Source: an uncultured Selenomonas sp. (GTDB lineage Bacteria; Bacillota; Negativicutes; Selenomonadales; Selenomonadaceae). Taken from it: a stretch of DNA of 64,000 nucleotides. Of this stretch, positions 1 to 8,220 are shown piece after piece; position 1 is the first letter of the stretch; every line of letters starts with the position of its first letter. The stretch spans positions 1 to 64,000 of the forward strand of contig CAKPXP010000003.1 in NCBI GenBank assembly GCA_934202005.1, written 5' to 3'. Below the pieces are notes generated by a model. The model worked only from the letters and a program-made list of their open reading frames with translations. It was not told the origin of the DNA and searched no databases. Both the position numbers and the translations under genes were made by a program.

Positions 1-77
1 TTGTCGATGCGCCCGCCGATGAGGGCGCGGCTGAGTTCTTTGACGAGCGCATGCATGGAGAAACCGTCAAGGCTCAT
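1..77 (-). CDS. rqcH: RqcH/NFACT (FbpA-like) protein, N-terminal fragment
   Basis: Only the first 25 codons lie in the window; the gene continues beyond base 1. The reverse-strand translation begins MSLDGFSMHALVKEL and continues through a GGRIDK stretch, which is the characteristic start of NFACT proteins (RqcH/FbpA). In Firmicutes these bind obstructed 50S subunits and recruit tRNA-Ala for alanine tailing of stalled peptides. The ATG at 77 has an AGGAAG ribosome site upstream. A good promoter (152-180) drives it divergently from feoAB. The family call rests on a short but distinctive N-terminus. Confidence 0.75.
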   Translation of the reverse strand, partial: MSLDGFSMHALVKELSRALIGGRID

Positions 78-151
78 AGGGTATCTTCCTCGTTTCTTCC
101 GGGAGCGCTGATGGCATCAGTGCTTCCTTTCGTGTTTTTCATTTATAGAAA

Positions 152-180
152 AGTATAACATCGCACTGGGAGGCGGTCAA
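152..180 (-). promoter_or_regulatory. Promoter of the rqcH-like gene
   Basis: On the minus strand, TTGACC (175-180) and TATACT (152-157) are separated by 17 bp, a strong sigma-A match about 75 bp upstream of the ATG at 77. Confidence 0.65.
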
Positions 181-200
181 ATAACGGGGCGTGCGTCCTG

Positions 201-228
201 GCAGCAGCGGGCTTTCCTTCGCTGCTGC
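201..228. other. GC-rich hairpin between divergent promoters
   Basis: A perfect 9-bp stem (gcagcagcg 201-209 with cgctgctgc 220-228) and 10-nt loop. There is no T-tract, so it is not an obvious terminator. It could be an operator or a chance structure. Confidence 0.3.
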
Positions 229-234
229 GGCGGG

Positions 235-263
235 TTGCAGGCGGGATAAAGATGTTTTATGAT
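235..263 (+). promoter_or_regulatory. Promoter of feoAB
   Basis: TTGCAG (235-240), 17-bp spacer, TATGAT (258-263), about 70 bp before the feoAB start. No convincing Fur box was recognised by eye. Confidence 0.5.
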
Positions 264-332
264 AGGAATAAGCAGAGAAGGTTCGTATGCCGCAACTGAT
301 GGCGGCAGCAGGGGAAAGGATGAAGGGGATTG

Positions 333-2717
333 ATGACACTCGATGAATTGCAGCCGGGGCAGGCTGCGGTGATCGCGCTGGTGCAGGGTACGGGGGCGTT
401 GCGCCATCATCTGCTCGATATGGGGCTCACGCCGCGCGCAGAGGTATCGTTCGTGAAGCGCGCGCCGATGGGGGATCCGATCCAGGTGAAGGTGCGCGGC
501 TATGAGCTGACGCTGCGGCTCGATGAGGCGCGGCTGCTCGTCGTGAGCGATGTGCGCGCGGCGACGCGGCAGGCGGAGGAGGCGCCGCGCGAGACGCGCC
601 GCTCGATCCCGCATCCGGGCCGCGGGGAGTTCGACCGCGCCCCGAGCTATCACCGCCATGACAAGGCGACGGAGATCCCTGCGGGAGCGCCGCTCTCGTT
701 CGCGCTTGTCGGCAATCAGAACTGCGGCAAGACGACGCTCTTCAATCAGCTCACAGGCGCGAACCAGCATGTGGGGAATTTCCCCGGCGTGACGGTCGAC
801 CGCAAGGATGGGCAGATGCGCCTGCATCCCGAGGCGCGCGTGACGGATCTGCCGGGCATCTACTCGCTCTCTCCGTACTCGAATGAGGAGATCGTCACGC
901 GTGATTTCCTGCTGCACACGCATCCCGACGGCATCATCAACATCGTCGACGCGACGAATCTCGAGCGCAATCTCTACCTCACGATGCAGCTCATGGAGCT
1001 CGGCATTCCGATGGTGCTCGCGCTCAACATGATGGATGAGATGCGCGGCAACGGCGGCTCGGTGCATATCAACGAGCTAGAGCAGGCGCTCGGCATCCCG
1101 GTCGTGCCGATCTCCGCGGCGAAGAACGAGGGCATCGACGAGCTCGTAGAGCACGCGCTGCATGTGGCGCGCAACCACGAGCAGCCGTCGCGCATCGATT
1201 TCTGCGCGGACAGCGAGAATCCGGCCGATCCCGTGGCGGCCGTGCACCGCGGCATCCACGCGATGGCGCATCTTATAGAGCCGCTCGCGCAGAAGGCGGG
1301 GCTTCCCGTGCGGTTCGCGGCGACAAAGCTCATCGAGCATGATCCGCTCATCGAGGCGAAGCTCGCCATCCCGCCCGAGCAGAAGGTCATCTACGACAAG
1401 ATTTCCGCCGTCATGGAGCAGGAGTCCGGCCTCGACGCGGAGGCCGCGCTCGCGAACATGCGGTTCGCGTTTCTCACGCGCCTCTGCCGGACGACGGTCG
1501 TGCGGCCGCATGAGAGCCGGGAACATCGCCGCAGTATGCAGATGGACCGCCTGCTCACGGGACGTTATACGGCCATCCCAATCTTCCTCGGCATCATGGC
1601 GTTCATCTTCCTCATGACGTTCAACGGCATTGGGGCATGGCTGACCTCGCTCATGGAGCTGCTCGTGAGCGGCGTGACGGATGCCATCGACGCGGGACTC
1701 ACGGCGGCGGGCGTCAATCCCGTCATGCACGCGCTCCTCATCGACGGCGTGCTGCAGGGGGTCGGTACGGTTATTGGCTTCCTGCCGACCATCGTGACGC
1801 TCTATTTCTTCCTCTCGATTCTCGAGGATACGGGCTACATGGCGCGCGTGGCGTTCGTCATGGACAGGCTGTTGCGCAGAATCGGGCTTTCCGGGCGCAG
1901 CATCGTGCCGCTGCTCGTCGGCTTCGGCTGCTCGGTGCCGGCCATCATGGCGACGCGCACGCTCTCGAGCGACCGCGACAGGAAGATGACGATCCTGCTC
2001 ACGCCGTTCATGAGCTGCAGCGCGAAGCTGCCCATCTACACGCTCATCATCGGGGCGTTCTTCCCGCCGCATCTGCAGGCGGCAGTGATGATCGGGCTCT
2101 ATCTTTTCGGCATCTTCTGCGGCATTCTCTACGCGCTCGTGCTCGATCATACAAAGTTCCGCGGCGAGCCGGTGCCGTTCGTCATGGAACTGCCGAACTA
2201 CCGCATCCCCTCGATGAAAAGCGTCGTGCGCCTCGTCTGGGACAAGGCGAAGGGCTTCGTGGTCAAGGCGTTCACCATCATTTTCGTGGCATCCATCCTC
2301 ATCTGGTTCCTGCAGATGTTTGACGGACAGCTCAATCCCGCGGCGGCGCCGGACGAGAGCCTGCTCGCGTCCATTGGTCGCCTGGTCGCGCCGCTCTTCG
2401 CGCCGCTCGGCTTCGGCGACTGGCGTGTCGCGACGGCCATTCTCACGGGCTTCACGGCCAAGGAGACGCTCGTCTCTACGCTCACGGTGCTCGCGGGCGA
2501 GGATATCCACGCGCTGCAGGCGCTCTTTACACCGTTCACGGCGCTTGTGTTCCTCGTGTTCACGCTGCTCTATACGCCCTGCGTCGCGGCCATCGCGACC
2601 GTGAAGCGTGAGTCCGGTGGCAGAAACGCGCTCTACACGGTGGTCACGCAGTGCGTGATTGCCTGGTGCGTGGCGTTCCTCGTCCGCTGTCTCGGCGGCC
2701 TGTTCGGCTTGTCCTGA
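333..2717 (+). CDS. feoB: FeoA-FeoB fusion ferrous iron transporter
   Basis: This 794-aa protein imports Fe(II) across the inner membrane. Residues 1-73 form a FeoA-type SH3 domain (LDMGLTPRAEVSFVKRAPMG). A charged linker of about 50 residues follows, then the FeoB G domain with P-loop GNQNCGKTT, the switch/G3 segment DLPGIYSLSPYS, and NMMDE as the G4 base-recognition motif. The C-terminal half holds the Gate and permease helices (for example LVGFGCSVPAIMATRTL and TPFMSCSAKLPIY). FeoA is usually a separate small protein, so the fusion is notable. ATG 333 is preferred over TTG 330 because AAGGGG lies just upstream. The gene is monocistronic and closed by a strong terminator. Confidence 0.95.
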   Translation: MTLDELQPGQAAVIALVQGTGALRHHLLDMGLTPRAEVSFVKRAPMGDPIQVKVRGYELTLRLDEARLLVVSDVRAATRQAEEAPRETRRSIPHPGRGEFDRAPSYHRHDKATEIPAGAPLSFALVGNQNCGKTTLFNQLTGANQHVGNFPGVTVDRKDGQMRLHPEARVTDLPGIYSLSPYSNEEIVTRDFLLHTHPDGIINIVDATNLERNLYLTMQLMELGIPMVLALNMMDEMRGNGGSVHINELEQALGIPVVPISAAKNEGIDELVEHALHVARNHEQPSRIDFCADSENPADPVAAVHRGIHAMAHLIEPLAQKAGLPVRFAATKLIEHDPLIEAKLAIPPEQKVIYDKISAVMEQESGLDAEAALANMRFAFLTRLCRTTVVRPHESREHRRSMQMDRLLTGRYTAIPIFLGIMAFIFLMTFNGIGAWLTSLMELLVSGVTDAIDAGLTAAGVNPVMHALLIDGVLQGVGTVIGFLPTIVTLYFFLSILEDTGYMARVAFVMDRLLRRIGLSGRSIVPLLVGFGCSVPAIMATRTLSSDRDRKMTILLTPFMSCSAKLPIYTLIIGAFFPPHLQAAVMIGLYLFGIFCGILYALVLDHTKFRGEPVPFVMELPNYRIPSMKSVVRLVWDKAKGFVVKAFTIIFVASILIWFLQMFDGQLNPAAAPDESLLASIGRLVAPLFAPLGFGDWRVATAILTGFTAKETLVSTLTVLAGEDIHALQALFTPFTALVFLVFTLLYTPCVAAIATVKRESGGRNALYTVVTQCVIAWCVAFLVRCLGGLFGLS

Positions 2718-2791
2718 GGGACGCGGCTGTTGGCAGCACATCGCGCCGCAGCAGCTATCCCTCAGCAACCTCTGGCGAAATATCGAGATGG

Positions 2792-2826
2792 CCGATGCAG
2801 CGCTTGCTGCATCGGCTTTCCTTTTT
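2792..2826 (+). terminator. Rho-independent terminator after feoAB
   Basis: A perfect 10-bp stem, ccgatgcagc (2792-2801) with gctgcatcgg (2806-2815), GCTT loop, followed by ctttcctttttc. Confidence 0.8.
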
Positions 2827-2868
2827 CAAGGGTGCCTCTGCATACGAGGCGCCCTCTGTCTGTCTGCG

Positions 2869-2898
2869 CCCCTCCGCAGGCTTTCGGCTGCGGAGGGG
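2869..2898. terminator. Second GC-rich hairpin before ctsR
   Basis: An 11-bp perfect stem, cccctccgcag (2869-2879) with ctgcggagggg (2888-2898). A TTTTT run appears about 10 nt later. It may be a back-up terminator isolating the ctsR promoter. Confidence 0.45.
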
Positions 2899-2916
2899 GC
2901 GGCCTGCATTTTTCTC

Positions 2917-2945
2917 TTGCCAAATGGGTGTATGTTTCATATAAT
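2917..2945 (+). promoter_or_regulatory. Promoter of the ctsR-mcsA-mcsB-clpC operon
   Basis: TTGCCA (2917-2922), 17-bp spacer, TATAAT (2940-2945). It fits a vegetative sigma-A promoter and lies 48 bp upstream of ctsR. Confidence 0.75.
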
Positions 2946-2958
2946 AGAGTCGAGCAAA

Positions 2959-2973
2959 AGTCAAATAGTCAAT
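2959..2973 (+). promoter_or_regulatory. Probable CtsR operator (tandem heptads)
   Basis: Two direct heptads, agtcaaa (2959-2965) and agtcaat (2967-2973), lie just downstream of the -10. The known CtsR operator is a direct repeat of RGTCAAA separated by 3 bp. Here the spacer is 1 bp, so the match is good in sequence but atypical in spacing. The position predicts autorepression. Confidence 0.55.
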
Positions 2974-2993
2974 CTAAAATAGAAGGTGGTTGT

Positions 2994-3458
2994 ATGAGCA
3001 ACATAGCAGACTTGATCGAGGCATACATCCGTCAGCAGCTTGCGCAGCAGCAGGATGGCAAGGTGGAACTGAGGCGCACGGATATCGCGGACAAGATTTC
3101 CTGCGCGCCGTCGCAGATCAGCTATGTGCTGTCAACGCGTTTCACGCAGGACAAGGGGTTCGTCGTCGAGTCGCGGCGCGGCCTCGGCGGCTATATCCGC
3201 ATCGTGCAGGTGCCGGACCGGCAGCAGGTGAAGAACCTCATTTATGCCGATATGCGCAGCAAGATCACAGGTGATACGACGTATGGCGAGGTGGAGGGGA
3301 TGCTCCACTACCTGCAGCAGCATGAGCTCATCACGCAGCGTGAGGCGGCGCTCTGCATGCAGGTCATCGATGGCCTGTTCCACTCGCCGACGATGGATGT
3401 CGCGGAGAAAGTGCAGATGATCCAGTCGCTTTTCCTGACGCTGGAGAAATTCTCGTAG
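2994..3458 (+). CDS. ctsR: CtsR, transcriptional repressor of class III stress genes
   Basis: This 154-aa dimeric repressor controls clp genes and is inactivated by heat and McsB. The N-terminal winged helix-turn-helix contains DIADKISCAPSQISYVL, and the glycine-rich beta-hairpin thermosensor is RRGLGGYIRI. A four-helix C-terminal dimerisation domain follows. Length is normal for the family. ATG 2994 has GAAGGTGG upstream. It heads the canonical ctsR-mcsA-mcsB-clpC operon and has candidate CtsR heptads in its own leader. Confidence 0.95.
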   Translation: MSNIADLIEAYIRQQLAQQQDGKVELRRTDIADKISCAPSQISYVLSTRFTQDKGFVVESRRGLGGYIRIVQVPDRQQVKNLIYADMRSKITGDTTYGEVEGMLHYLQQHELITQREAALCMQVIDGLFHSPTMDVAEKVQMIQSLFLTLEKFS

Positions 3459-3488
3459 GGAACCGCTGAATGAATCAGTGGTTTCCTA
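3456..3488. repeat. Short palindrome resembling the joined ends of the 162-bp repeat
   Basis: An inverted repeat that begins in the ctsR stop codon and pairs TAGGGAACCGCTGAAT with AATCAGTGGTTTCCTA imperfectly. Both arms match the termini of the large dispersed palindrome (consensus ends AAGGAAYCRCTGATT), but the interior is missing. Confidence 0.55.
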
Positions 3489-3538
3489 GGTGCGGCAATA
3501 TCCGCAGGGAATGCCAGCTCGCAGAGGGAGGATATCGA

Positions 3539-4087
3539 ATGATTTGTGATGATTGTGGCAAGAAGGAGGCCGTGGTCCATATCGTGCAGATCGGACCGAA
3601 CGGCCGCGTGGAGAAGAATCTCTGCGAGGACTGTGCCCAGAAATACGGCAATACGATGTTCGCGCCGCAGGAGCGCGCGATGTCGGTGAATGATTTTCTA
3701 AAAGGAGTGTTCAGCAATACGCCGCGCCCGCGCGAGGAGGACACGCCCGAGGCGGAGGAGCTCGTCTGTCCGAACTGCGGCATGCGCTACCGCGATTTCC
3801 AGCAGACGGGCAAGATCGGCTGCAGCGTCTGCTACGATACGTTCCGCGCGCAACTCGAGCCGCTGCTGCGGCGCATTCACGGCTCGAGTGTGCACAGCGG
3901 CAAGATCCCGCACCGCACGGGCGGGCGCCTCGAGACGAAGCACGAGATCGAGGTGCTGCGCGCGGCGCTCAAGGACGCCGTAGCAAAGGAAGCGTACGAG
4001 CAGGCGGCGGAGTACCGCGACCAGATCCGCGCGCTCGAGAAGAAGCTCATGCAGGAGGAAGGGGGCGAGGCAGATGCCGCAAGATAA
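3539..4087 (+). CDS. mcsA: McsA, activator of protein-arginine kinase
   Basis: A 182-aa zinc-binding adaptor that stimulates McsB. Four CxxC pairs are visible (CDDC at residues 3-6, CEDC, CPNC, CSVC), followed by a C-terminal UVR motif (KEAYEQAAEYRDQIRALEK) similar to that in UvrB/ClpC. The start at ATG 3539 is chosen because GAGGGAGG precedes it and the CDDC motif follows immediately. Longer in-frame reading is possible but runs into the upstream palindrome. The gene overlaps mcsB by 14 bp, indicating translational coupling. Confidence 0.92.
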   Translation: MICDDCGKKEAVVHIVQIGPNGRVEKNLCEDCAQKYGNTMFAPQERAMSVNDFLKGVFSNTPRPREEDTPEAEELVCPNCGMRYRDFQQTGKIGCSVCYDTFRAQLEPLLRRIHGSSVHSGKIPHRTGGRLETKHEIEVLRAALKDAVAKEAYEQAAEYRDQIRALEKKLMQEEGGEADAAR

Positions 4088-5177
4088 TACGGTCACGCAG
4101 GATGTTTTCCATGCGAACCGCCTGCCATGGCTCACGAGCCAGGCACCGGAGAGCGATGTCGTACTCTCGAGCCGCATCCGGCTCGCGCGGAATTTCCGCA
4201 AGATCCCGTTCCCGAATCGGGCGGATTTCGAGCAGCTCGCGGCGGTGCTGCAGCTCACGGACGGCGCGATCCCGGCCGTGGCGGCCGCGGCGCACAGGCA
4301 TTTTGGCCGCTATGCGATGGACAAGCTCACGAAGCTGCAGCGGGAGGTGCTCGTCGACAAGCGTCTCATCACGGAGAATCTTGTGAAGAACCCGCAGGAC
4401 CGCGTGGCGTTCCTCGCCGATGACGCGAGCGTGAGCCTGCTCGTCAACGAGGAGGATCATCTGCGCATCCAGTGCATGCGCGCGGGGCTCGATCTCGAGC
4501 AGGCCTATGCGCTCGCTTCCGCTATCGATGACGCTATCGAAGGGCAGCTCGACCTCGCGTTCGACGAGAAGATGGGCTATCTCACATCGTGTCCGACAAA
4601 CCTCGGCACGGGCCTGCGCGCATCGGTCGTACTCCATCTGCCGGGGCTCGTCTATACGCGCAACATCAGCAACATCATCAATATCTCGCAGCAGCTCGGT
4701 CTCTCGCTGCGCGCGCTCTACGGCGACGACAAGGAGGTCGTAGGCAACCTCTTCCAGGTCTCGAACCAGCTCACGCTCGGCTTCAGCGAGGAGGAGATCA
4801 TCGACAACCTCAAGAGCGCCGTGACGGAGATCATCGCGCACGAGCGTCGCGCGCGCAAGGCGCTCTCGCTCTACATGAAGGAGCATCTCGAGGACGGTAT
4901 CTGGCGCGCCTACGGCACGCTGCGCTATGCGCGGCTGCTCACGGAGAAGGAGGTCCTCACGCTCTTTTCCAAGGTGCGGCTCGGCATCGATATGTGCCTC
5001 ATCAAAGAGATCTCCGCCGACTGCTATCCGGAGATCCTCATCGGCAGCCGCACGAGCTGGCTCGAGATCCTTGCGGGAACGGAGAACATGTCGAGCGGCG
5101 AGCTCGACAAGCTGCGCGCGGAGACGGTGCGCAGGGCGCTCGCCGCGCATCCGGGCGAAGGGAGGCAGCAGGCATGA
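4074..5177 (+). CDS. mcsB: McsB, protein-arginine kinase
   Basis: A 367-aa phosphagen-kinase-fold enzyme that phosphorylates arginines on misfolded proteins, marking them for ClpCP. Visible motifs are VVLSSRIRLARN near the N-terminus, NEEDHLRIQ around residue 129 and CPTNLGTGLRASV around residue 175, which includes the catalytic-loop cysteine region. The length is close to the usual ~355 aa. Its stop overlaps the clpC start as ATGA (5174-5177). McsB also inactivates CtsR, closing the operon's regulatory loop. Confidence 0.95.
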   Translation: MPQDNTVTQDVFHANRLPWLTSQAPESDVVLSSRIRLARNFRKIPFPNRADFEQLAAVLQLTDGAIPAVAAAAHRHFGRYAMDKLTKLQREVLVDKRLITENLVKNPQDRVAFLADDASVSLLVNEEDHLRIQCMRAGLDLEQAYALASAIDDAIEGQLDLAFDEKMGYLTSCPTNLGTGLRASVVLHLPGLVYTRNISNIINISQQLGLSLRALYGDDKEVVGNLFQVSNQLTLGFSEEEIIDNLKSAVTEIIAHERRARKALSLYMKEHLEDGIWRAYGTLRYARLLTEKEVLTLFSKVRLGIDMCLIKEISADCYPEILIGSRTSWLEILAGTENMSSGELDKLRAETVRRALAAHPGEGRQQA

Positions 5178-7747
5178 GGCAGGGAAGATTTACGAATCGC
5201 GCGGTCCATGCCATCGAGTTCGCGCAGTATGAGGCGCAGGAGCTCCAGCAGGACTATATCGGTACGGAGCATATCCTGCTCGGCCTCCTGCATGAAAAGG
5301 AGGGCATCGCGGCCAAGGCACTCGGTGCCGTCGGCCTCGAGTTCGCCGCCGTGCGCCAGCAGGTGGAGAACGTGCTCGAGCAGGAGGAGCAGTATCCGTC
5401 GGACAACCCGTACTACACGCCGCTCGCGAAGCACGCGATGGAGATGAGCATGCGCGAGGCGCAGCGGCTCGGCCATAACTACGTCGGTACGGAGCATATC
5501 CTGCTCGGCCTCCTGAGCGACGAGTCGAGCGCTGGCGCGCGCGTCATCGAGTCGATGGGCGTCGACCTCGAGGAATTGCGCACGACCGTCTACAACATGC
5601 TCGACGCGAAGCACCCAGACGCCGACGTGCAGGGCGCGGCGCCAGGCGGCAGGAAGAACGCGACGCCGCTGCTCAACCGCTACGGGCGGAACCTTAATGA
5701 CATGGCGCGGCAGGAGAAGATGGATCCCGTCATCGGACGGGAAAAGGAGATCCAGCGCGTGATCCAGATCCTCTCGCGGCGCACGAAGAACAACCCCATC
5801 CTCATCGGCGAGCCGGGCGTCGGCAAGACCGCTATCGCCGAAGGGCTCGCGCAGCGCATCGTCGAGGGCACCGTGCCCTATATGCTGCAGGATAAGCGCG
5901 TCATGTCCCTCTCGATGGCCTCGCTCGTCGCGGGCGCGAAATACCGCGGCGAGTTCGAGGAGCGCCTCAAGGGCGTCATCGACGAGATTCGTCGTGCGGG
6001 CGACGTCATTCTCTTCATCGATGAGATGCATACGCTCGTCGGCGCGGGTGCTGCCGAGGGCGCGCTCGACGCCGCGAACATCCTAAAGCCCGCGCTCTCG
6101 CGCGGCGAGATTCAGATCATCGGCGCGACGACGCTCGATGAGTACAAGAAGCACCTCGAAAAGGATGCCGCGCTCTCGCGCCGTTTCCAGACCATCATGG
6201 TCGAGGAGCCGAGCGTCGACGATGCCATCGCCATTCTCAAGGGATTGCGTGACAAGTATGAAGCGTTCCATCGCGCGACCATCCAGGACGATGCCATCGT
6301 GGCTGCCGTCAAGCTCAGCCATCGCTACATTACGGATCGCTTCCTGCCGGACAAGGCCATCGACGTCATGGATGAGGCCGCGTCCAAGGTACGCATGAAG
6401 ATGGTCGAGCAGCCGCCGGAGGTCAAGGCGGTCGGCGAAAAGCTCTCGCGCCTCACAAACGACAAGGAGGCCGCCATCACCTCTCAGGATTACGAGCGCG
6501 CCGCACATCTGCGCGACGCCGAGCAGAAGCTGAAGGAGGAACTCGCAGCGGCGAAGAGCCGCTGGGAGAAAAAGGAGGAAAGTCCCATCACGGTCACAGA
6601 AAGCGACATCGCGGACGTCGTCGCGCTCTGGACAGGCATTCCCGTGCGTCGCATCGCGGCGAAGGAGTCCGACCGGCTGCTTCACATGGAGCGCGTGCTG
6701 ACGCGCCGCGTCGTCGGACAGGAGGAGGCCGTCAAGGCCGTCTCGAAGGCCGTGCGCCGCGCGCGCGCGGGCCTCAAGGACCCGAAGCGCCCCATCGGCT
6801 CCTTCCTCTTCCTCGGCCCCACGGGCGTCGGCAAGACCGAGCTCGCGCGCACGCTCGCCGAAGTGCTCTTCGGCAGCGAGGACAGCATCCTGCGTTTCGA
6901 TATGTCCGAGTACATGGAGAAGTACTCCGTCTCACGCATGGTCGGCGCGCCTCCGGGCTACGTCGGCTACGAGGAGGGCGGCCAGCTCACGGACGCCGTG
7001 CGCAGGAAGCCGTACAGCATCATCCTGCTCGATGAGATCGAGAAGGCGCATCCTGATGTATTCAACCTGCTGCTGCAGGTGCTCGAGGACGGCCGTCTTA
7101 CCGACGGACAGGGACGCACGGTCGACTTCCGCAACACGGTCATCATCATGACGAGCAACGCGGGCGCGAACTTCCTGCGGCAGGCGCCGCCGGCGCTCGG
7201 CTTCGCGGCGAAGGAGGAGACGGACGAGGACAGGAACGAGAGCGCGAAAAAGCGCGTGCTCGCGGAGGTCAAGCGCATCTTCAAGCCGGAGTTCCTCAAC
7301 CGCATCGACGAGCTCATCGTGTTCCATCCGCTCGGCCGTGCCGAGCTCGCGAAGATCGTCGACATCCTGCTGCGCGGCGTCAAGGACCGCCTCGCGGAGC
7401 GCGGCCTCTCGCTCGAGATCAGTCCCGCGGCGAAGAACAAGCTCGTCGAGCAGGGCACCGACTTCAAGTACGGTGCGCGCCCGCTCAAGCGCGCCATCCA
7501 GCGCCTCATCGAGGATCCGCTCGCCGAGCAGCTCCTCGCGCGCAAGTTCAAGGCGGGAGAGACCATCTACGTCAAGAAGACCGGCGATGCGCTCGATTTC
7601 GTCGCCAAGGTGAAAAAGGCGAAGGCGGCCAAAGCCACCGCTGGCAGCACGCACGCGAAGGCCGCGCATGCCAAAGGCGGCAGCGCGTCAGGCGGGACTG
7701 CCGGAAAGGAGCCGGCAGGCACCGGGGGCGTCCATGCGGAGGCGTAA
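5174..7747 (+). CDS. clpC: ClpC, AAA+ unfoldase of the Clp protease
   Basis: This 857-aa protein has two N-terminal Clp-N repeats ([15 protein letters not shown] and [15 protein letters not shown]). AAA-1 carries Walker A GEPGVGKT and Walker [15 protein letters not shown]-type middle domain ([21 protein letters not shown]) follows, then AAA-2 with GPTGVGKTE and the C-terminal D2 domain. It hands unfolded, arginine-phosphorylated substrates to ClpP (encoded at 52.2 kb). The start is the ATG overlapping the mcsB stop. The last ~45 residues are an Ala/Lys/Gly-rich low-complexity extension not usual in ClpC. Confidence 0.96.
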   Translation: MRQGRFTNRAVHAIEFAQYEAQELQQDYIGTEHILLGLLHEKEGIAAKALGAVGLEFAAVRQQVENVLEQEEQYPSDNPYYTPLAKHAMEMSMREAQRLGHNYVGTEHILLGLLSDESSAGARVIESMGVDLEELRTTVYNMLDAKHPDADVQGAAPGGRKNATPLLNRYGRNLNDMARQEKMDPVIGREKEIQRVIQILSRRTKNNPILIGEPGVGKTAIAEGLAQRIVEGTVPYMLQDKRVMSLSMASLVAGAKYRGEFEERLKGVIDEIRRAGDVILFIDEMHTLVGAGAAEGALDAANILKPALSRGEIQIIGATTLDEYKKHLEKDAALSRRFQTIMVEEPSVDDAIAILKGLRDKYEAFHRATIQDDAIVAAVKLSHRYITDRFLPDKAIDVMDEAASKVRMKMVEQPPEVKAVGEKLSRLTNDKEAAITSQDYERAAHLRDAEQKLKEELAAAKSRWEKKEESPITVTESDIADVVALWTGIPVRRIAAKESDRLLHMERVLTRRVVGQEEAVKAVSKAVRRARAGLKDPKRPIGSFLFLGPTGVGKTELARTLAEVLFGSEDSILRFDMSEYMEKYSVSRMVGAPPGYVGYEEGGQLTDAVRRKPYSIILLDEIEKAHPDVFNLLLQVLEDGRLTDGQGRTVDFRNTVIIMTSNAGANFLRQAPPALGFAAKEETDEDRNESAKKRVLAEVKRIFKPEFLNRIDELIVFHPLGRAELAKIVDILLRGVKDRLAERGLSLEISPAAKNKLVEQGTDFKYGARPLKRAIQRLIEDPLAEQLLARKFKAGETIYVKKTGDALDFVAKVKKAKAAKATAGSTHAKAAHAKGGSASGGTAGKEPAGTGGVHAEA

Positions 7748-7875
7748 TCACCTCGCGCCGCGCGGCCGCACCGCGCGCCTCGGCAATCTTGCGGCGAATC
7801 TCCTCTGGTCGCTCGTCTGGCTCGGCCGCGCCTGCGTGCGCCGTGTGCGGCGCATGAGGCGCGAAAGATGATGTC

Positions 7876-8039
7876 AAGGAACCGCTGATGAAATGAGGTG
7901 CTCCGGATTTACGCGGATGCGCTGTATCTCTCTAGGAGACAAACCGCAGGCGTAGCCGAAGCTACGCTGAGGTTTGTCGACGACGAGAGGACAGCGCAGA
8001 CGCGTGAAGACGGAGTGCCGAATGAATCGGTGGTTCCTT
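7876..8039 (-). repeat. Dispersed palindromic repeat, copy A (inverted orientation)
   Basis: A 164-bp copy between clpC and radA, opposite in orientation to the other five. Termini AAGGAACCGCTGAT and its near-complement ATCGGTGGTTCCTT. On the minus strand the apex is GCGTAGC-TTCG-GCTACGC. The arms CGCGTCTGCGCTGT and ACAGCGCATCCGCG pair almost perfectly. No ORF is present. Confidence 0.9.
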
Positions 8040-8120
8040 AAAAAAGGCAGCGTTCTTGCTATGGCTGGCAGGAAGGCTGCTTTTTCTGTACATGAGAGAG
8101 GAGAGGTAATATCTGCGCTG

Positions 8121-8150
8121 TGGACGTTCGTGCGTTGTGTCTGGTATGAT
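8121..8150 (+). promoter_or_regulatory. Putative radA promoter
   Basis: TGGACG (8121-8126), 18-bp spacer, TATGAT (8145-8150), about 70 bp upstream of radA. The rest of 7748-8220 holds repeat copy A and a weak GGCAGC...GCTGC hairpin with A/T flanks (about 8040-8087) that may terminate clpC transcription. Confidence 0.45.
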
Positions 8151-8173
8151 AATGGTAATATGGAGCTTACCGT

Positions 8174-8206
8174 CCCTGAAAGGGGATGCAGAGGGCCCTT
8201 TCAGGG
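8174..8206 (+). promoter_or_regulatory. Perfect 11-bp hairpin in the radA 5' leader
   Basis: CCCTGAAAGGG (8174-8184) and CCCTTTCAGGG (8196-8206) pair perfectly around an 11-nt loop and end 3 nt before the AGGAGG ribosome site. The hairpin could modulate radA translation. It has no T-tract. Confidence 0.5.
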
Positions 8207-8220
8207 GCAGGAGGCAATAG

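Noticed and set aside
1077-2768. Long open frames opposite feoAB and many other genes
   Set aside because: They are antisense or frame-shifted shadows produced by high GC codon use, rich in Arg/His/Ser, without ribosome sites or domain motifs.
7734-7871. 45-aa Arg-rich ORF overlapping the clpC end
   Set aside because: No ribosome site, composition typical of a GC-rich alternative frame, and it overlaps the clpC tail; not supported as a gene.
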